Assembly (NCBI GenBank): GCA_900767835.1
Contig: CAAGAO010000013.1
Span: 1 to 64,000, forward strand
Origin: Clostridia bacterium
GTDB taxonomy: Bacteria > Bacillota > Clostridia > Christensenellales > UBA1242
Reading direction: 5' to 3'
DNA length: 64,000 nt
Shown: in pieces, positions 14,434 through 22,820 of the stretch
Position numbering within the stretch: the first letter of the stretch is position 1
How the letters are laid out: each line of letters begins with the position of its first letter
Notes under the pieces: generated by a model
Databases searched by the model: none
What the model was told of the DNA's origin: nothing
The model's input: only the letters and a program-made list of their open reading frames with translations
Made by a program: the position numbers and the translations under genes

Positions 14434-15240
14434 ATGTTATACTTTGTATCAACTCCTATTGGAAATTTAAAAGACATTTCTTATAGAGCTATAGAAATAT
14501 TAAATTCGGTTGATATAATTGCTTGTGAAGATACTCGCAATTCATTAAAACTATTAAACCATTATAATATCCACAAAAAATTGATTGCTTATCATAAATT
14601 TAATGAAGATTCTTCCAGTAATGGAATAATTAGTTTACTAAATGAAGGGAAAAATATTGCAATAATTAGTGACGCAGGAATGCCTGTAATATCAGATCCA
14701 GGCGAAACAATTATAAAAAAATTAAAAGAAAACAATATTGAATACACCGTTGTCCCAGGAGCGAATGCTGGTCTTTGTGCTTTAATTTTGAGTGGTCTTG
14801 ATGCAAGCCGTTTTACTTTTGTTGGATTTTTGCCAGACGATAAAAAAGAGTACAAAACTTTGATTGAAGAAATTAAAGACTATAAAACCACATTGCTTTT
14901 TTATGTTGCACCTCATGATGTTTTTACTGTTTTAGATAAACTATATAATGCTTTAGGTAAAAGAAAAGCAGTACTTGTTAACGAAATTACTAAAATGTAT
15001 GAAAAAACCTACTCATTTTACTTAGGAGAAGATTTAGATTTTGTGCCTAAAGGAGAGTATGTTTTGGTCGTGGAAGGAAGCTTGAAGGCTGATATCAATG
15101 AACTAAAAAATATGTCCATTAAAGACCATTTGCTTTATTACATTAATCTTGGCGAGAATAAGGCTGATATAATTAAAAAAGTGGCAAAAGAACGAGGAGT
15201 TAGTAAAAACGAAGTTTATCAGGTGGCGTTAGATTTATAA
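14434..15240 (+). CDS. rsmI: 16S rRNA (cytidine-1402-2'-O)-methyltransferase
   Basis: 268 residues. It belongs to the tetrapyrrole-methylase fold family: STPIGNLKDIS at residues 6-16, ACEDTRNS near 33, SDAGMPVISDPG near 81 and VVPGANA near 110 are the RsmI hallmarks. It methylates the ribose of C1402 in the 16S rRNA decoding centre. AAAGGAT precedes the ATG. It is the last gene of the gpmI operon and is followed by a terminator. Confidence 0.95.
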   Translation: MLYFVSTPIGNLKDISYRAIEILNSVDIIACEDTRNSLKLLNHYNIHKKLIAYHKFNEDSSSNGIISLLNEGKNIAIISDAGMPVISDPGETIIKKLKENNIEYTVVPGANAGLCALILSGLDASRFTFVGFLPDDKKEYKTLIEEIKDYKTTLLFYVAPHDVFTVLDKLYNALGKRKAVLVNEITKMYEKTYSFYLGEDLDFVPKGEYVLVVEGSLKADINELKNMSIKDHLLYYINLGENKADIIKKVAKERGVSKNEVYQVALDL

Positions 15241-15250
15241 ATATTAGAAT

Positions 15251-15297
15251 AAAGTAAGTGTAAAACCTATTTTTGTAAGTTAATACACTTACTTTTT
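15251..15297 (+). terminator. Rho-independent terminator
   Basis: AAAGTAAGTGTA (15251-15262) pairs perfectly with TACACTTACTTT (15284-15295) followed by T residues, 11 bases after rsmI. The loop is 21 nt. Confidence 0.75.
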
Positions 15298-15376
15298 GTT
15301 TAACTATAAAAAATTTAAATTGGGTGGTTACAAATTTAACTTTATGTGATAAACTAATAAATAAGAGGGAAAACAA

Positions 15377-16513
15377 ATGAATGATTATTTTGACCTTGTG
15401 GAAAAAATGATTGATGGAAATAATTTAACTTTAGATTTAGTAAATGACGAAAAAGAATATGAAAAGGGGAAAGTAGACCTTTTAAATTTTTTCTTACAAA
15501 ATGGCAAAAAGTATGTTGGCAATTTACAAAATGTGAACATTATTGTCGCAAATGAGAGAATACCATATAGTATATTTGAGATTGTTGAAAGATTAAATAA
15601 AAAGTATGGCGAGACTTTTAACTTTAATTTTTTAGTTAAACATTATGATAATTACAATAGAAAAAGTTCTGAAATATCAAAACTTTGGGATATTGAGACA
15701 ATTATCAAAGCAAATAGTTACATTGACAGCATTTGTGCAACCATAAAAAATAAAAATCTAACTCCTATGGAAGCCTTAGCATATATCCATTTAAAAGTGT
15801 CAAAAATTACAACTTACAATGCGTCAAATAAAAGGGAATGGTTTTCAAACGACCAATATTTTGCAGGTGCATTTATGAAAAGTCCAGAATTCGTTTGTGC
15901 GGGGTTTGCATCTTTAGAAAAACAAATAATTGATGAACTCAATATGCCAGGGTTAAAGTGTGATAAAATAGCGGTTGAATATATGAAAAAAGACACTTTA
16001 GAATATGAAAATCACGCAAGACTCTTGATTGATATAAAAGACAACAAATATGATATAAATGGACATTTTTTCTCTGATCCAACTTGGGATAATGTGGGAA
16101 AGGAATGTGAACCTGTATACACAGATTTATTTTTGCCATTAGACTGTCATGAGTATAATAAAAGCAAATTTGACTATGATGAAAATGCGTCAATATATAT
16201 TCCAGTTGGCAAATATGAGCATAGAATACAAGATATTCAATTGGATTTTTTATTTAATGGTGAGAAACCAAATTATTTAAAACAAGAAAAACAAGAAGAA
16301 ATTATTTTTAACACAATGGCAAAAACAAGTAATAAATCTTTTAACGATTTATATACTATGCTTTCAAAAATGGCAGAGGGGACATATAAAAATCAGGTAA
16401 TCAAACAATATAAATATTTTGAATCTGCCGATTTAAAAATGTCTAAACAAACAGCAAAAGAAATATATACACAAGCAAAAAAGAATATTAAACAAGAAGA
16501 AAAATGTTGCTAA
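15377..16513 (+). CDS. Transglutaminase-like (papain-fold) protein
   Basis: 378 residues, cytoplasmic by lack of signal peptide. A Cys-His-Asp triad in transglutaminase order is visible: Cys174 in EFVCAGFASL, His213 in NHARLLIDI and Asp234 in FFSDPTWDN, the last being the typical DPTWD motif. The N-terminal about 130 residues and the C-terminal Lys-rich helical part are unrecognised. Enzymes of this core act as peptidases, amidases or cross-linkers; the substrate is unknown. GAGGG lies before the ATG, and a plausible extended -10 (TGATAAACT, 15347-15355) lies upstream. No terminator is clear after the stop. Confidence 0.7.
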   Translation: MNDYFDLVEKMIDGNNLTLDLVNDEKEYEKGKVDLLNFFLQNGKKYVGNLQNVNIIVANERIPYSIFEIVERLNKKYGETFNFNFLVKHYDNYNRKSSEISKLWDIETIIKANSYIDSICATIKNKNLTPMEALAYIHLKVSKITTYNASNKREWFSNDQYFAGAFMKSPEFVCAGFASLEKQIIDELNMPGLKCDKIAVEYMKKDTLEYENHARLLIDIKDNKYDINGHFFSDPTWDNVGKECEPVYTDLFLPLDCHEYNKSKFDYDENASIYIPVGKYEHRIQDIQLDFLFNGEKPNYLKQEKQEEIIFNTMAKTSNKSFNDLYTMLSKMAEGTYKNQVIKQYKYFESADLKMSKQTAKEIYTQAKKNIKQEEKCC

Positions 16514-16642
16514 AGTCAACACTAAAATGTACTTAAAAAAATTATGTACTATTAATTTGTAAAAATATTTAAATATTCCTTTGCTTAGTCTTAATATTTT
16601 TTGGAATTGACCCTTTCTAAAAAATTTTTTTAAAATTTACTA

Positions 16643-16671
16643 TTGACAAACAGTTGGGGTTGTAATAGACT
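16643..16671 (+). promoter_or_regulatory. Promoter of AAA+ ATPase gene
   Basis: A perfect TTGACA (16643-16648), a 17-nt spacer containing GGGG, and TAGACT (16666-16671). The predicted +1 is at about 16678, next to the AAAGGAG ribosome binding site, giving a very short leader. Confidence 0.6.
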
Positions 16672-16689
16672 TTTACAAAGGAGAAGTCT

Positions 16690-18432
16690 ATGGATTTACG
16701 CAAAGCATATTATATGACAACTGGCCATATAGATGGAAATTATAACAAAATAGGTAAGCGTCTATATGACAAAACCCAAAGCATTGGCGATTTTTTTGTT
16801 AGTGTTATTTTACAACGTATTGTTAATCGAACGGAAAATGAAATTAAAAATATTGATACTCTTGATGTGTTTTTGGCTAGCATTGTTTCAACTACAGATA
16901 ACTTTGGGGAATTTTTTGAATTTCTTAAAAAAAATTCAAAACCTGCATTTGAACAAATTGATGATTTTTTATATCCTTTATATCCCGCATCATCATTGTA
17001 TGAAAAATATAACAAGATTTACAATAAGACACCAGAAAAGGAAGAGCATTCTTTACTTAGAGAACTTTTAAAAAATAAAGAAATAAAAACAGTTCTTGCT
17101 AGTTATGTTAATTATTTAAAAATCGATAACCCTCAAGGTGCTTCGCAACTTGCATACTTGGTAAATGTACTTGCTAATGCGAAACCAGAAATATTAAAAG
17201 ACGCAATGACTCAAACTTTTGGTAAACGCGGTAAAGACTTTATACAAAGTGTTTACGAGGTAATGCTTTTCAGTTTAAAAGATGAAGATTTAAATATATA
17301 TACTGAAAAAGAAACAAAATATAAGGAAGAACTGAACAAGTTAAAATTAAAAGAACAACAAAACCCAGAAGTTTTGAAAAAGAAAAAAATGGATAAATTA
17401 TTAGAATTATATAGATTTAAAGATAAAACCAAAGGCATTTTTGATAATATAGTAGGGCAAAGAGAACAATTAAAACAAATAATGCAAGTGCTATACAATG
17501 CTGAACTCGGGCTTAATAATCCACTTGGACCAAAGGCTAGTATGCTTTTAACTGGTCCAACTGGTGTTGGTAAAACCGAAACAGCATATGCTATTGCAAA
17601 TAGTTTGTTTGGAGATGCCCCTTTTGTTATTGACCTTTCAGTTTATCGTGGCGAACATCAATTATCAACTTTAATTGGTTCACCTCCAGGTTATGTTGGT
17701 TATAACGACAAACCACAAATGCTAGAGTTCATTAAAAATCATCCATTGGGCGGTGTGCTACTTTTCGATGAGTTTGATAAAGCAAATAAACAAGTGTTGA
17801 ATATTTTTATGCATATGCTTGATAAAGGTGAAGTCCAATCAGCAAAAGGTGAAAGTTATGATATCCGTAATTTTATAATAATTACAACATCTAATATTTC
17901 AGAGAAAATTACAAAACATAAAAGTATAGGTTTTGGTGCTACTGACGAAGAAGAAGATATAAAAAATGTTATTTCAGGGCAAGACATTAATGGTGTGCCA
18001 CCAGAACTTATTGCACGTTTTGATTTAGTACTTGCTTATCAAACCTTATCAAAAGAAGATAAAATCGAACTTGCAAGAAGAAAAATGGATATAGTTTGCG
18101 GTAAAATCAAAAAATTGAAAGAATTTTTGAATGTTGATGTAAAATATGATGAAAAAGTACTTGAAGAACTTGCTGATTCAGTTAACGAAACAATGGGTAT
18201 AAGGGAACTTTTCCGCAATGTCAACAATTTAGCAACTGAGAAATTAGTTGAATACATAATGAGCAATGAATATTTCACAGATTTTAACATCTATATTAAT
18301 TCATTAAATGATGTGGTTATAAAACCATTACCAAAAACAAAAAAACGTAGAGAATTCTCAAAAGAAATTGACCAAAAACTTATGGAAACACGCCAAAAAC
18401 AAGAAGACGACAATCAAAATGAAAAAATATAA
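16690..18432 (+). CDS. AAA+ ATPase, ClpB/ClpC D2-like, single ring
   Basis: 580 residues. The C-terminal part is a Clp/Hsp100 D2-type AAA+ module: Walker A GPTGVGKT at 289-296, pore loop GYVGY at 334-338, Walker B LLFDEFD at 357-363, sensor-type TTSN near 402, then the Clp D2-small domain with MGIRELFRNV. The first about 250 residues match neither the Clp N-domain nor the D1 ring that I can recognise and end in a charged Lys/Glu helix. Such an architecture suggests a remodelling ATPase with its own adaptor or substrate domain. No LGF/IGF-type ClpP-binding loop is evident. The gene is monocistronic with promoter and terminator. Confidence 0.85.
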   Translation: MDLRKAYYMTTGHIDGNYNKIGKRLYDKTQSIGDFFVSVILQRIVNRTENEIKNIDTLDVFLASIVSTTDNFGEFFEFLKKNSKPAFEQIDDFLYPLYPASSLYEKYNKIYNKTPEKEEHSLLRELLKNKEIKTVLASYVNYLKIDNPQGASQLAYLVNVLANAKPEILKDAMTQTFGKRGKDFIQSVYEVMLFSLKDEDLNIYTEKETKYKEELNKLKLKEQQNPEVLKKKKMDKLLELYRFKDKTKGIFDNIVGQREQLKQIMQVLYNAELGLNNPLGPKASMLLTGPTGVGKTETAYAIANSLFGDAPFVIDLSVYRGEHQLSTLIGSPPGYVGYNDKPQMLEFIKNHPLGGVLLFDEFDKANKQVLNIFMHMLDKGEVQSAKGESYDIRNFIIITTSNISEKITKHKSIGFGATDEEEDIKNVISGQDINGVPPELIARFDLVLAYQTLSKEDKIELARRKMDIVCGKIKKLKEFLNVDVKYDEKVLEELADSVNETMGIRELFRNVNNLATEKLVEYIMSNEYFTDFNIYINSLNDVVIKPLPKTKKRREFSKEIDQKLMETRQKQEDDNQNEKI

Positions 18433-18475
18433 CACACTTTGAAATAAATGTGTGCCTCGCATAGAACTTAATTAA

Positions 18476-18508
18476 AAAAAGTGAGATTTATTTGTAATCT
18501 CACTTTTT
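18476..18508. terminator. Bidirectional terminator
   Basis: A perfect 13-bp stem AAAAAGTGAGATT/AATCTCACTTTTT with a 7-nt loop between the plus-strand AAA+ gene and the minus-strand YjzC-like gene. Confidence 0.85.
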
Positions 18509-18512
18509 AAAT

Positions 18513-18564
18513 TGCTCATTTTTTTGAGACCAAAACGAGTCTCGCTAGGGCAACAATTTTTTCT
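18513..18564 (-). repeat. GTTGCCC-type repeat, copy 1
   Basis: On the minus strand AGAAAAAATTGTTGCCCT (18564-18547) is identical over 18 bases to 23726-23743. It is followed by a small hairpin (GAGAC ... GTCTC) and a run of A. It overlaps the stop codon of the YjzC-like gene. Confidence 0.6.
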
Positions 18565-18718
18565 AGTCGTTATATTCGTAATAATATTCGCTACTTTGAG
18601 TAGGTGGTAAATGTTCGCCTTTTTGAACACTAACACTTGCCATATGTCTACCATTTTTATCACAAACGGCATAAGAACCAGTTTTAGGTGCTAAGTCGCC
18701 AGGATTTAACTTGCGCAT
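18563..18718 (-). CDS. YjzC-like small protein
   Basis: 51 residues, with a perfect AAAAGGAGG eight bases before the ATG at 18718. The sequence starts MRKLNPGDLAPKTGSYAV and has a VSVQKGEHLPPT segment, which follows the PGD-APxxGxY ... GExxPP layout of the YjzC family of small Bacillus proteins of unknown function (yjzC is sporulation-controlled in Bacillus). The protein is polar, with no membrane segment, and ends in a Tyr/Asp-rich tail. Its stop codon lies inside a GTTGCCC-type repeat. It is divergent from the 64-residue gene at 18860. Confidence 0.75.
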   Translation of the reverse strand: MRKLNPGDLAPKTGSYAVCDKNGRHMASVSVQKGEHLPPTQSSEYYYEYND

Positions 18719-18806
18719 ATATGTTCCTCCTTTTATATATATATTGTTTGTTTTTTAATTAAAATTATGCATAAAGATAAAAAAATATTTTTTTTCAAAA
18801 AAGGTA

Positions 18807-18835
18807 TGGACAAGTTGAAAAAAGTATGATAATAT
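18807..18835 (+). promoter_or_regulatory. Candidate promoter
   Basis: TGGACA (18807-18812), a 17-nt spacer and TAATAT (18830-18835); an overlapping TATAAT lies at 18833-18838. The leader to the GGAGG of the next gene would be about 15 bases. Confidence 0.45.
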
Positions 18836-18859
18836 AATGACATACAAACGGAGGTATAT

Positions 18860-19054
18860 ATGCCAAAAGCAGTAATAAACACATATTCAGATATTACTAT
18901 TAACCAATTTGGTGATGTAGTTAAAGTAAATAAAATTATAAGTGAGCAAGAAAATGTTCCTAATATATCAAAAGAAGTTAACTTTGGTAAGTTTTCTAAA
19001 AAAATCGCTTTGCACAATAGTGTAAAATCTAATGATGCAGATTTAGAAAGATAG
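18860..19054 (+). CDS. Small uncharacterised protein, 64 residues
   Basis: It has a strong ribosome binding site (CGGAGG) and its own terminator. The protein is polar and basic, starts MPKAVINTYSDITINQFGDV, and has no cysteines, membrane segment or recognised domain. The signals around it make it a real gene although no function can be assigned. It is divergent from the YjzC-like gene; the two start codons are 141 bases apart and share the intergenic region. Confidence 0.65.
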   Translation: MPKAVINTYSDITINQFGDVVKVNKIISEQENVPNISKEVNFGKFSKKIALHNSVKSNDADLER

Positions 19055-19111
19055 TTAATCTGATTTGTATAAAATATATTTTTTATTAATCATTATAATG
19101 TGTATTAAAGG

Positions 19112-19135
19112 CCATAGGTAAACTATGGTTTTTTT
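19112..19135 (+). terminator. Rho-independent terminator
   Basis: CCATAG (19112-19117) pairs with CTATGG (19123-19128), loop of five, followed by seven T. The stem is short but in the right place after the 64-residue gene. Confidence 0.65.
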
Positions 19136-19316
19136 AACTCTCAATAATTTGCAATAGTTGTAGATTTTATGAACTTAGATTGATATATTTTAACAAATAG
19201 GCATTCTTTTATTCAATTTAGACAAAAGATTATTGTCTTTTTTTGTATGGTTTTTATGTAATAATTGCATTTTTCTCAAAAATTTGGTATAGGTGTTACA
19301 AATTTCGCAAAAATAT

Positions 19317-19345
19317 TTGGTTAAATTTTAATATTGTGCTAGAAT
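19317..19345 (+). promoter_or_regulatory. Promoter of HicB-like gene
   Basis: TTGGTT (19317-19322), a 17-nt spacer and TAGAAT (19340-19345) with the extended TGC before it. The rest of the gap 19055-19369 holds only the terminator at 19112 and nothing else I can identify. Confidence 0.5.
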
Positions 19346-19369
19346 ACATTAAAAAAGGGGCTTAAATTT

Positions 19370-19642
19370 ATGGAGCAATATATATTTCCAGCAGTATTTT
19401 TTCAAGAAGAAGGAGAAGATAACTATATGGTTGCTTTCCCAGATTTAAATATATATACTGAAGGTTCAACTTTAGTTGAAGCATTTTTATTTGCAAAAGA
19501 TTACTTAAAAGTATATTGCACATATGCAAAAAAATACGAGTTGGAAATTACGACTCCAAGCAAACTAACAAATGTAATTACAAAATTTCCAAAGGCAATT
19601 TGTATGTTGGTTGATGCTTTGGTTCCAGAAGTTGTGGAATAA
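19370..19642 (+). CDS. HicB-like protein, no HicA partner
   Basis: 90 residues. The fold pattern is that of the HicB/UPF0150 partial RNase H-like domain: YIFPAVFFQEEGEDNYMVAFPDLNIYTEGSTLVEAFLFAKDYL, where VAFPDL and the glycine-plus-helix arrangement are diagnostic. There is no C-terminal DNA-binding ribbon-helix-helix, and no HicA-type small toxin frame lies on either side, so it is an orphan. The start follows AAAAAGGGG at an unusually long distance (about 10 bases). It is monocistronic, with a promoter and a long terminator. Confidence 0.75.
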   Translation: MEQYIFPAVFFQEEGEDNYMVAFPDLNIYTEGSTLVEAFLFAKDYLKVYCTYAKKYELEITTPSKLTNVITKFPKAICMLVDALVPEVVE

Positions 19643-19731
19643 ATTTAAGTTTTGTTTATAAACATATACAAAAAAATTTTGTGCATTTTGTATTTGAAGA
19701 ACAAAATTGAGTTGTTGTATTCTTGCATATT

Positions 19732-19811
19732 AAAAAATAAGGTTAGTGAATTAAATGTTATTCTTCAAAAGTTTTGATGTTGAAGAATGTCTTATCTAAC
19801 CTTATTTTTTT
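19732..19811. terminator. Branched bidirectional terminator
   Basis: An outer stem of 15 bp (19732-19746 with 19796-19810, AAAAAATAAGGTTAG) encloses a 9-bp hairpin (19760-19768 with 19780-19788). It sits between the convergent HicB-like gene and the minus-strand gene ending at 19875. Confidence 0.7.
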
Positions 19812-19874
19812 TGTATTTAAAAATCAAACTGAATATTTTTAAGTGATAATAACAAATTGATATTTAAAGTTTTG

Positions 19875-20726
19875 TTATCTACCCATACCATCATCTTTAG
19901 AGTCATTATGAGTGTTGCTATGTTGTGGATGTTGAGATTGTTCATTTTGTGTAGAACTTTCTTGTTTTAGTTTGTTTAAGAAATCTTGATACTTATTCGT
20001 TTGGTTAGTATCTTCTATTTTTTGTTTATTAGTTGGCTCAGTTTTCTCACTCAAGTTTTCATATAATGGTTTTTGCTTGGTATTGACCACACTTTCTTTT
20101 TGAACATATAGTTTTTTATTATTTTCTATAATCTTTTTCGCTTGCTCTTTAATTTCATCAATTTCTTTATTTGCAACTTTAGTGCTTAAATATTTAATTT
20201 TATTTAAAACATTTTGAGCATTGTATTGTTCTGTAAAAATTAAAGACATTTCTTCACTTAATTGCCAGTTAAGTGCAAGCATATTTATATATAATTGATA
20301 TTTATTCTTTTTCTTTTTTAATTCAAGTTTATACTTTTTGTTAAGTTCAATAAATAATTTTATTTGCAATAAAATCTTATTCAAATAGCGTTTTTGATTT
20401 TGTGTTAAATTTGGAGTGTTTAGCATTTGAGATACACTATCTAGTAAATCTAATGCATTATTCAAAGACAAATCAAAGGCTTTTGAAATTTTGTTGTTTG
20501 CTTGCTCCAAAAAATTTGGGCATGGTAATTCTTTTTTATTTTTTTGATTGTCTAATATATCAGAAATAAAATTTTCATCTAAAATAAAGTCGGAAGGAAA
20601 TGGGTTAAAGCCATTTTGTAAATAACTTTGACCTAAATCTTCATTGTATAAATTCAAAGCGTTTAAAACATCATAGTTAATGTTTGAATTGTTTTCTGCT
20701 TCAATATTGTTATTTGTGTTTTCCAT
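19875..20726 (-). CDS. Asn-rich helical protein of unknown function
   Basis: 283 residues, not recognised. The first about 75 residues are Asn-rich and acidic, the middle (about 75-210) is predicted alpha-helical with a Lys-rich stretch (LELKKKKNKYQ), and the tail is Gln/Asn/Ser/His-rich low complexity. There is no signal peptide or membrane segment. There is no Shine-Dalgarno sequence; a perfect TTGACA-N17-TATACT promoter ends six bases before the ATG, so the mRNA is probably leaderless. Confidence 0.65.
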   Translation of the reverse strand: MENTNNNIEAENNSNINYDVLNALNLYNEDLGQSYLQNGFNPFPSDFILDENFISDILDNQKNKKELPCPNFLEQANNKISKAFDLSLNNALDLLDSVSQMLNTPNLTQNQKRYLNKILLQIKLFIELNKKYKLELKKKKNKYQLYINMLALNWQLSEEMSLIFTEQYNAQNVLNKIKYLSTKVANKEIDEIKEQAKKIIENNKKLYVQKESVVNTKQKPLYENLSEKTEPTNKQKIEDTNQTNKYQDFLNKLKQESSTQNEQSQHPQHSNTHNDSKDDGMGR

Positions 20727-20732
20727 ATCTTA

Positions 20733-20761
20733 AGTATATTAATTTATAAATCAAATGTCAA
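20733..20761 (-). promoter_or_regulatory. Promoter, leaderless layout
   Basis: On the minus strand TTGACA (20761-20756), a 17-nt spacer and TATACT (20738-20733) are followed by six bases and the ATG at 20726. Confidence 0.75.
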
Positions 20762-20944
20762 TTTTTTAAAGACTGTAAAATTTAAGATTGTAAACAAATT
20801 TGGTATAAGCATTTAAAAACAGCGATAAAGAGGCAAATTTATTTTTTTGTGCCGACATAATTTTAATAATGTTCTTTTATTTAATGTTTAAAACAACAAT
20901 AGCAAATCATTTTATGTTGTAAAAAATATCTATTTTTAAGAAAT

Positions 20945-20973
20945 TTGACTTTTATGTAAATAAAATATATATT
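20945..20973 (+). promoter_or_regulatory. Promoter of tatD-ksgA, leaderless layout
   Basis: TTGACT (20945-20950), a 17-nt spacer and TATATT (20968-20973) are followed by seven bases and the ATG at 20981. Confidence 0.7.
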
Positions 20974-20980
20974 AATAAAG

Positions 20981-21742
20981 ATGATTGATTCACACGCACA
21001 TTTGCAAGATGAAAAATTTTCAAATGTTGAACAAATAATTAATAATGCTTTAAATGCTGGAGTTGATAAAATTGTATGCTCTAGTTCATCTTTGTCGGCA
21101 TCTTTAAAGGCAGTAGAAATTTCTGGCAAATTTAATAATGTTTTTGCAACTATTGGTGTTCACCCAGAAGAAGCGGGAGAGTGGAATGAAAGTGTCAAAG
21201 AAAAATTAGTTGAATTGTCTAAAAATAAAAAAGTTGTTGCAATTGGTGAGGTTGGTTTAGACTACTTTTATGAATTTTGTTCTCGTGAGCAACAAAAACA
21301 GGCATTTATTGACCAAATAAAACTTGCAGATAGTCTAAATCTTCCTCTAGTGATTCACACGCGTGATGCTAGCGGTGATACAATGAAAATTTTAAGAGAT
21401 AATTTGCAATATTTAACAAATGGTGTCGTTATACATTGTTTTAATATGAGTTTAGAGATATTAAAAGAAATATTAAGTTATGGCTTTTATATATCATTAG
21501 GTGGTGCAATTACTTTTAAAAATGCTCGCGGACTTTTAGATATCGTTCGTGAAGTTGACATTAATAGGTTGATGTTAGAAACAGATTGTCCATATATGGC
21601 ACCAGAACCTTTTAGGGGAACTATAAACGAGCCAAAAAATGTGGAATATGTGGCAAGAAAAATTGCCGAACTTAAAAATATGGCTATCGAAGATGTTAAA
21701 AAAGTTACAACATTAAATGCGGAAAGATTTTTCAAAATTTAA
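20981..21742 (+). CDS. tatD: TatD-family metal-dependent deoxyribonuclease
   Basis: 253 residues, normal length. TIM-barrel amidohydrolase-type metal ligands are visible: HAH in MIDSHAHL (residues 4-6), Glu in GEVGLDYF near 89-90, His in VIHTRDAS near 126, a further His in VIHCFN and Asp in ETDCPYMAP near 203. TatD proteins are cytoplasmic 3'-5' nucleases acting on DNA and RNA ends. No Shine-Dalgarno sequence is seen. It is followed after 15 bases by ksgA, the same linkage as in other Firmicutes. Confidence 0.95.
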   Translation: MIDSHAHLQDEKFSNVEQIINNALNAGVDKIVCSSSSLSASLKAVEISGKFNNVFATIGVHPEEAGEWNESVKEKLVELSKNKKVVAIGEVGLDYFYEFCSREQQKQAFIDQIKLADSLNLPLVIHTRDASGDTMKILRDNLQYLTNGVVIHCFNMSLEILKEILSYGFYISLGGAITFKNARGLLDIVREVDINRLMLETDCPYMAPEPFRGTINEPKNVEYVARKIAELKNMAIEDVKKVTTLNAERFFKI

Positions 21743-21757
21743 AAAATAGGATAAAAA

Positions 21758-22594
21758 ATGGAAGAAGTTGATATATTAAAACAAAATAATTTTACTTTTA
21801 ATAAAAAGTTTGGACAAAACTTTATTTTTGATAAAAATTTACTCAATGCTATAATAGAGCAAAGTGGTGTCGGAAAAGAAGATGAGGTATTAGAAATTGG
21901 ACCTGGGGCAGGAACATTAACAAAAGTTATTGCAAGTAAAGTTAAAAAGGTTGTGTCATATGAAATTGATACCAACTTAAAACCTATTTTAGATGAAAAT
22001 TTAAAAGATGTAACAAATTCTAGTATTATATATAAAGATGCTTTAAAAACTGATTTAAGCGAAATTGAGAGCAATTTTACTGGAAATTATACATTAATTG
22101 CAAACTTACCTTATTACATTACCACTCCGCTGATTTTTAAGTTTTTAAGAAGCGAGAAAGTTAAAAATATGTGCATAATGGTACAAAAAGAAGTAGGACA
22201 AAGGCTAATTGCAACAAACAAAGATAAAGACTACGGAGCAATTAGTGCTATTTTAGATTTCTATGGTAATGTTAAAATATTACGACAAGTTCCAAGACAT
22301 ATGTTTACTCCAGCACCAAATGTAGATTCTTGCGTGGTGCAAATTGCTATCAATAAAGATAAATACGATGCCGATTGTGACCTTTATGAAAAAATAATAA
22401 AATCGGCTTTTGCCAATAGACGAAAAACTCTTGCAAACAATTTGTCTAATGATTTTTTTGTTACAAAACAACAAGTTTATGAGTTTTTAAAAATACTCGG
22501 CTTACCCGAACAGGTTAGAGGTGATGCACTTACAACTTTAAATTTTGTACAAATTACTAACATTTTCGACAAAAATAGTATAAAAAGTAAATAA
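21758..22594 (+). CDS. ksgA: 16S rRNA dimethyladenosine transferase
   Basis: 278 residues. It dimethylates A1518 and A1519 in helix 45 of 16S rRNA late in 30S assembly. Hallmarks: KKFGQNFIFDKN near residue 13, SAM motif LEIGPGAGTLT near 46, the catalytic NLPYYITTP near 117, and the C-terminal helical domain with FANRRKTLANNL. AGGAT precedes the ATG. It is second in the tatD-ksgA operon; unlike in Bacillus, rnmV is not between them. Confidence 0.97.
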   Translation: MEEVDILKQNNFTFNKKFGQNFIFDKNLLNAIIEQSGVGKEDEVLEIGPGAGTLTKVIASKVKKVVSYEIDTNLKPILDENLKDVTNSSIIYKDALKTDLSEIESNFTGNYTLIANLPYYITTPLIFKFLRSEKVKNMCIMVQKEVGQRLIATNKDKDYGAISAILDFYGNVKILRQVPRHMFTPAPNVDSCVVQIAINKDKYDADCDLYEKIIKSAFANRRKTLANNLSNDFFVTKQQVYEFLKILGLPEQVRGDALTTLNFVQITNIFDKNSIKSK

Positions 22595-22820
22595 TTATAT
22601 AGTGGCAAAATTAAAAATATATCATAAAATATCCTTGTAAAAAAATAGCGACAGATTTAATTTTGAAAAAATTATCGCTTATGCTTTTATTAGGGTTATT
22701 TTTTATAGTTTTAAAACGAGTGTATCTTTTTTAGTGGTTAAATGGACAATACAAACATATGGAAATAATTTCTTTATAAAAGATAAATACAACTTAAAGG
22801 CGTTTATTATTGGAGGATAT

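Noticed and set aside
19370..19732. Complete HicAB toxin-antitoxin system
   Set aside because: No HicA-like double-stranded RNA-binding frame was found on either side of the HicB-like gene.
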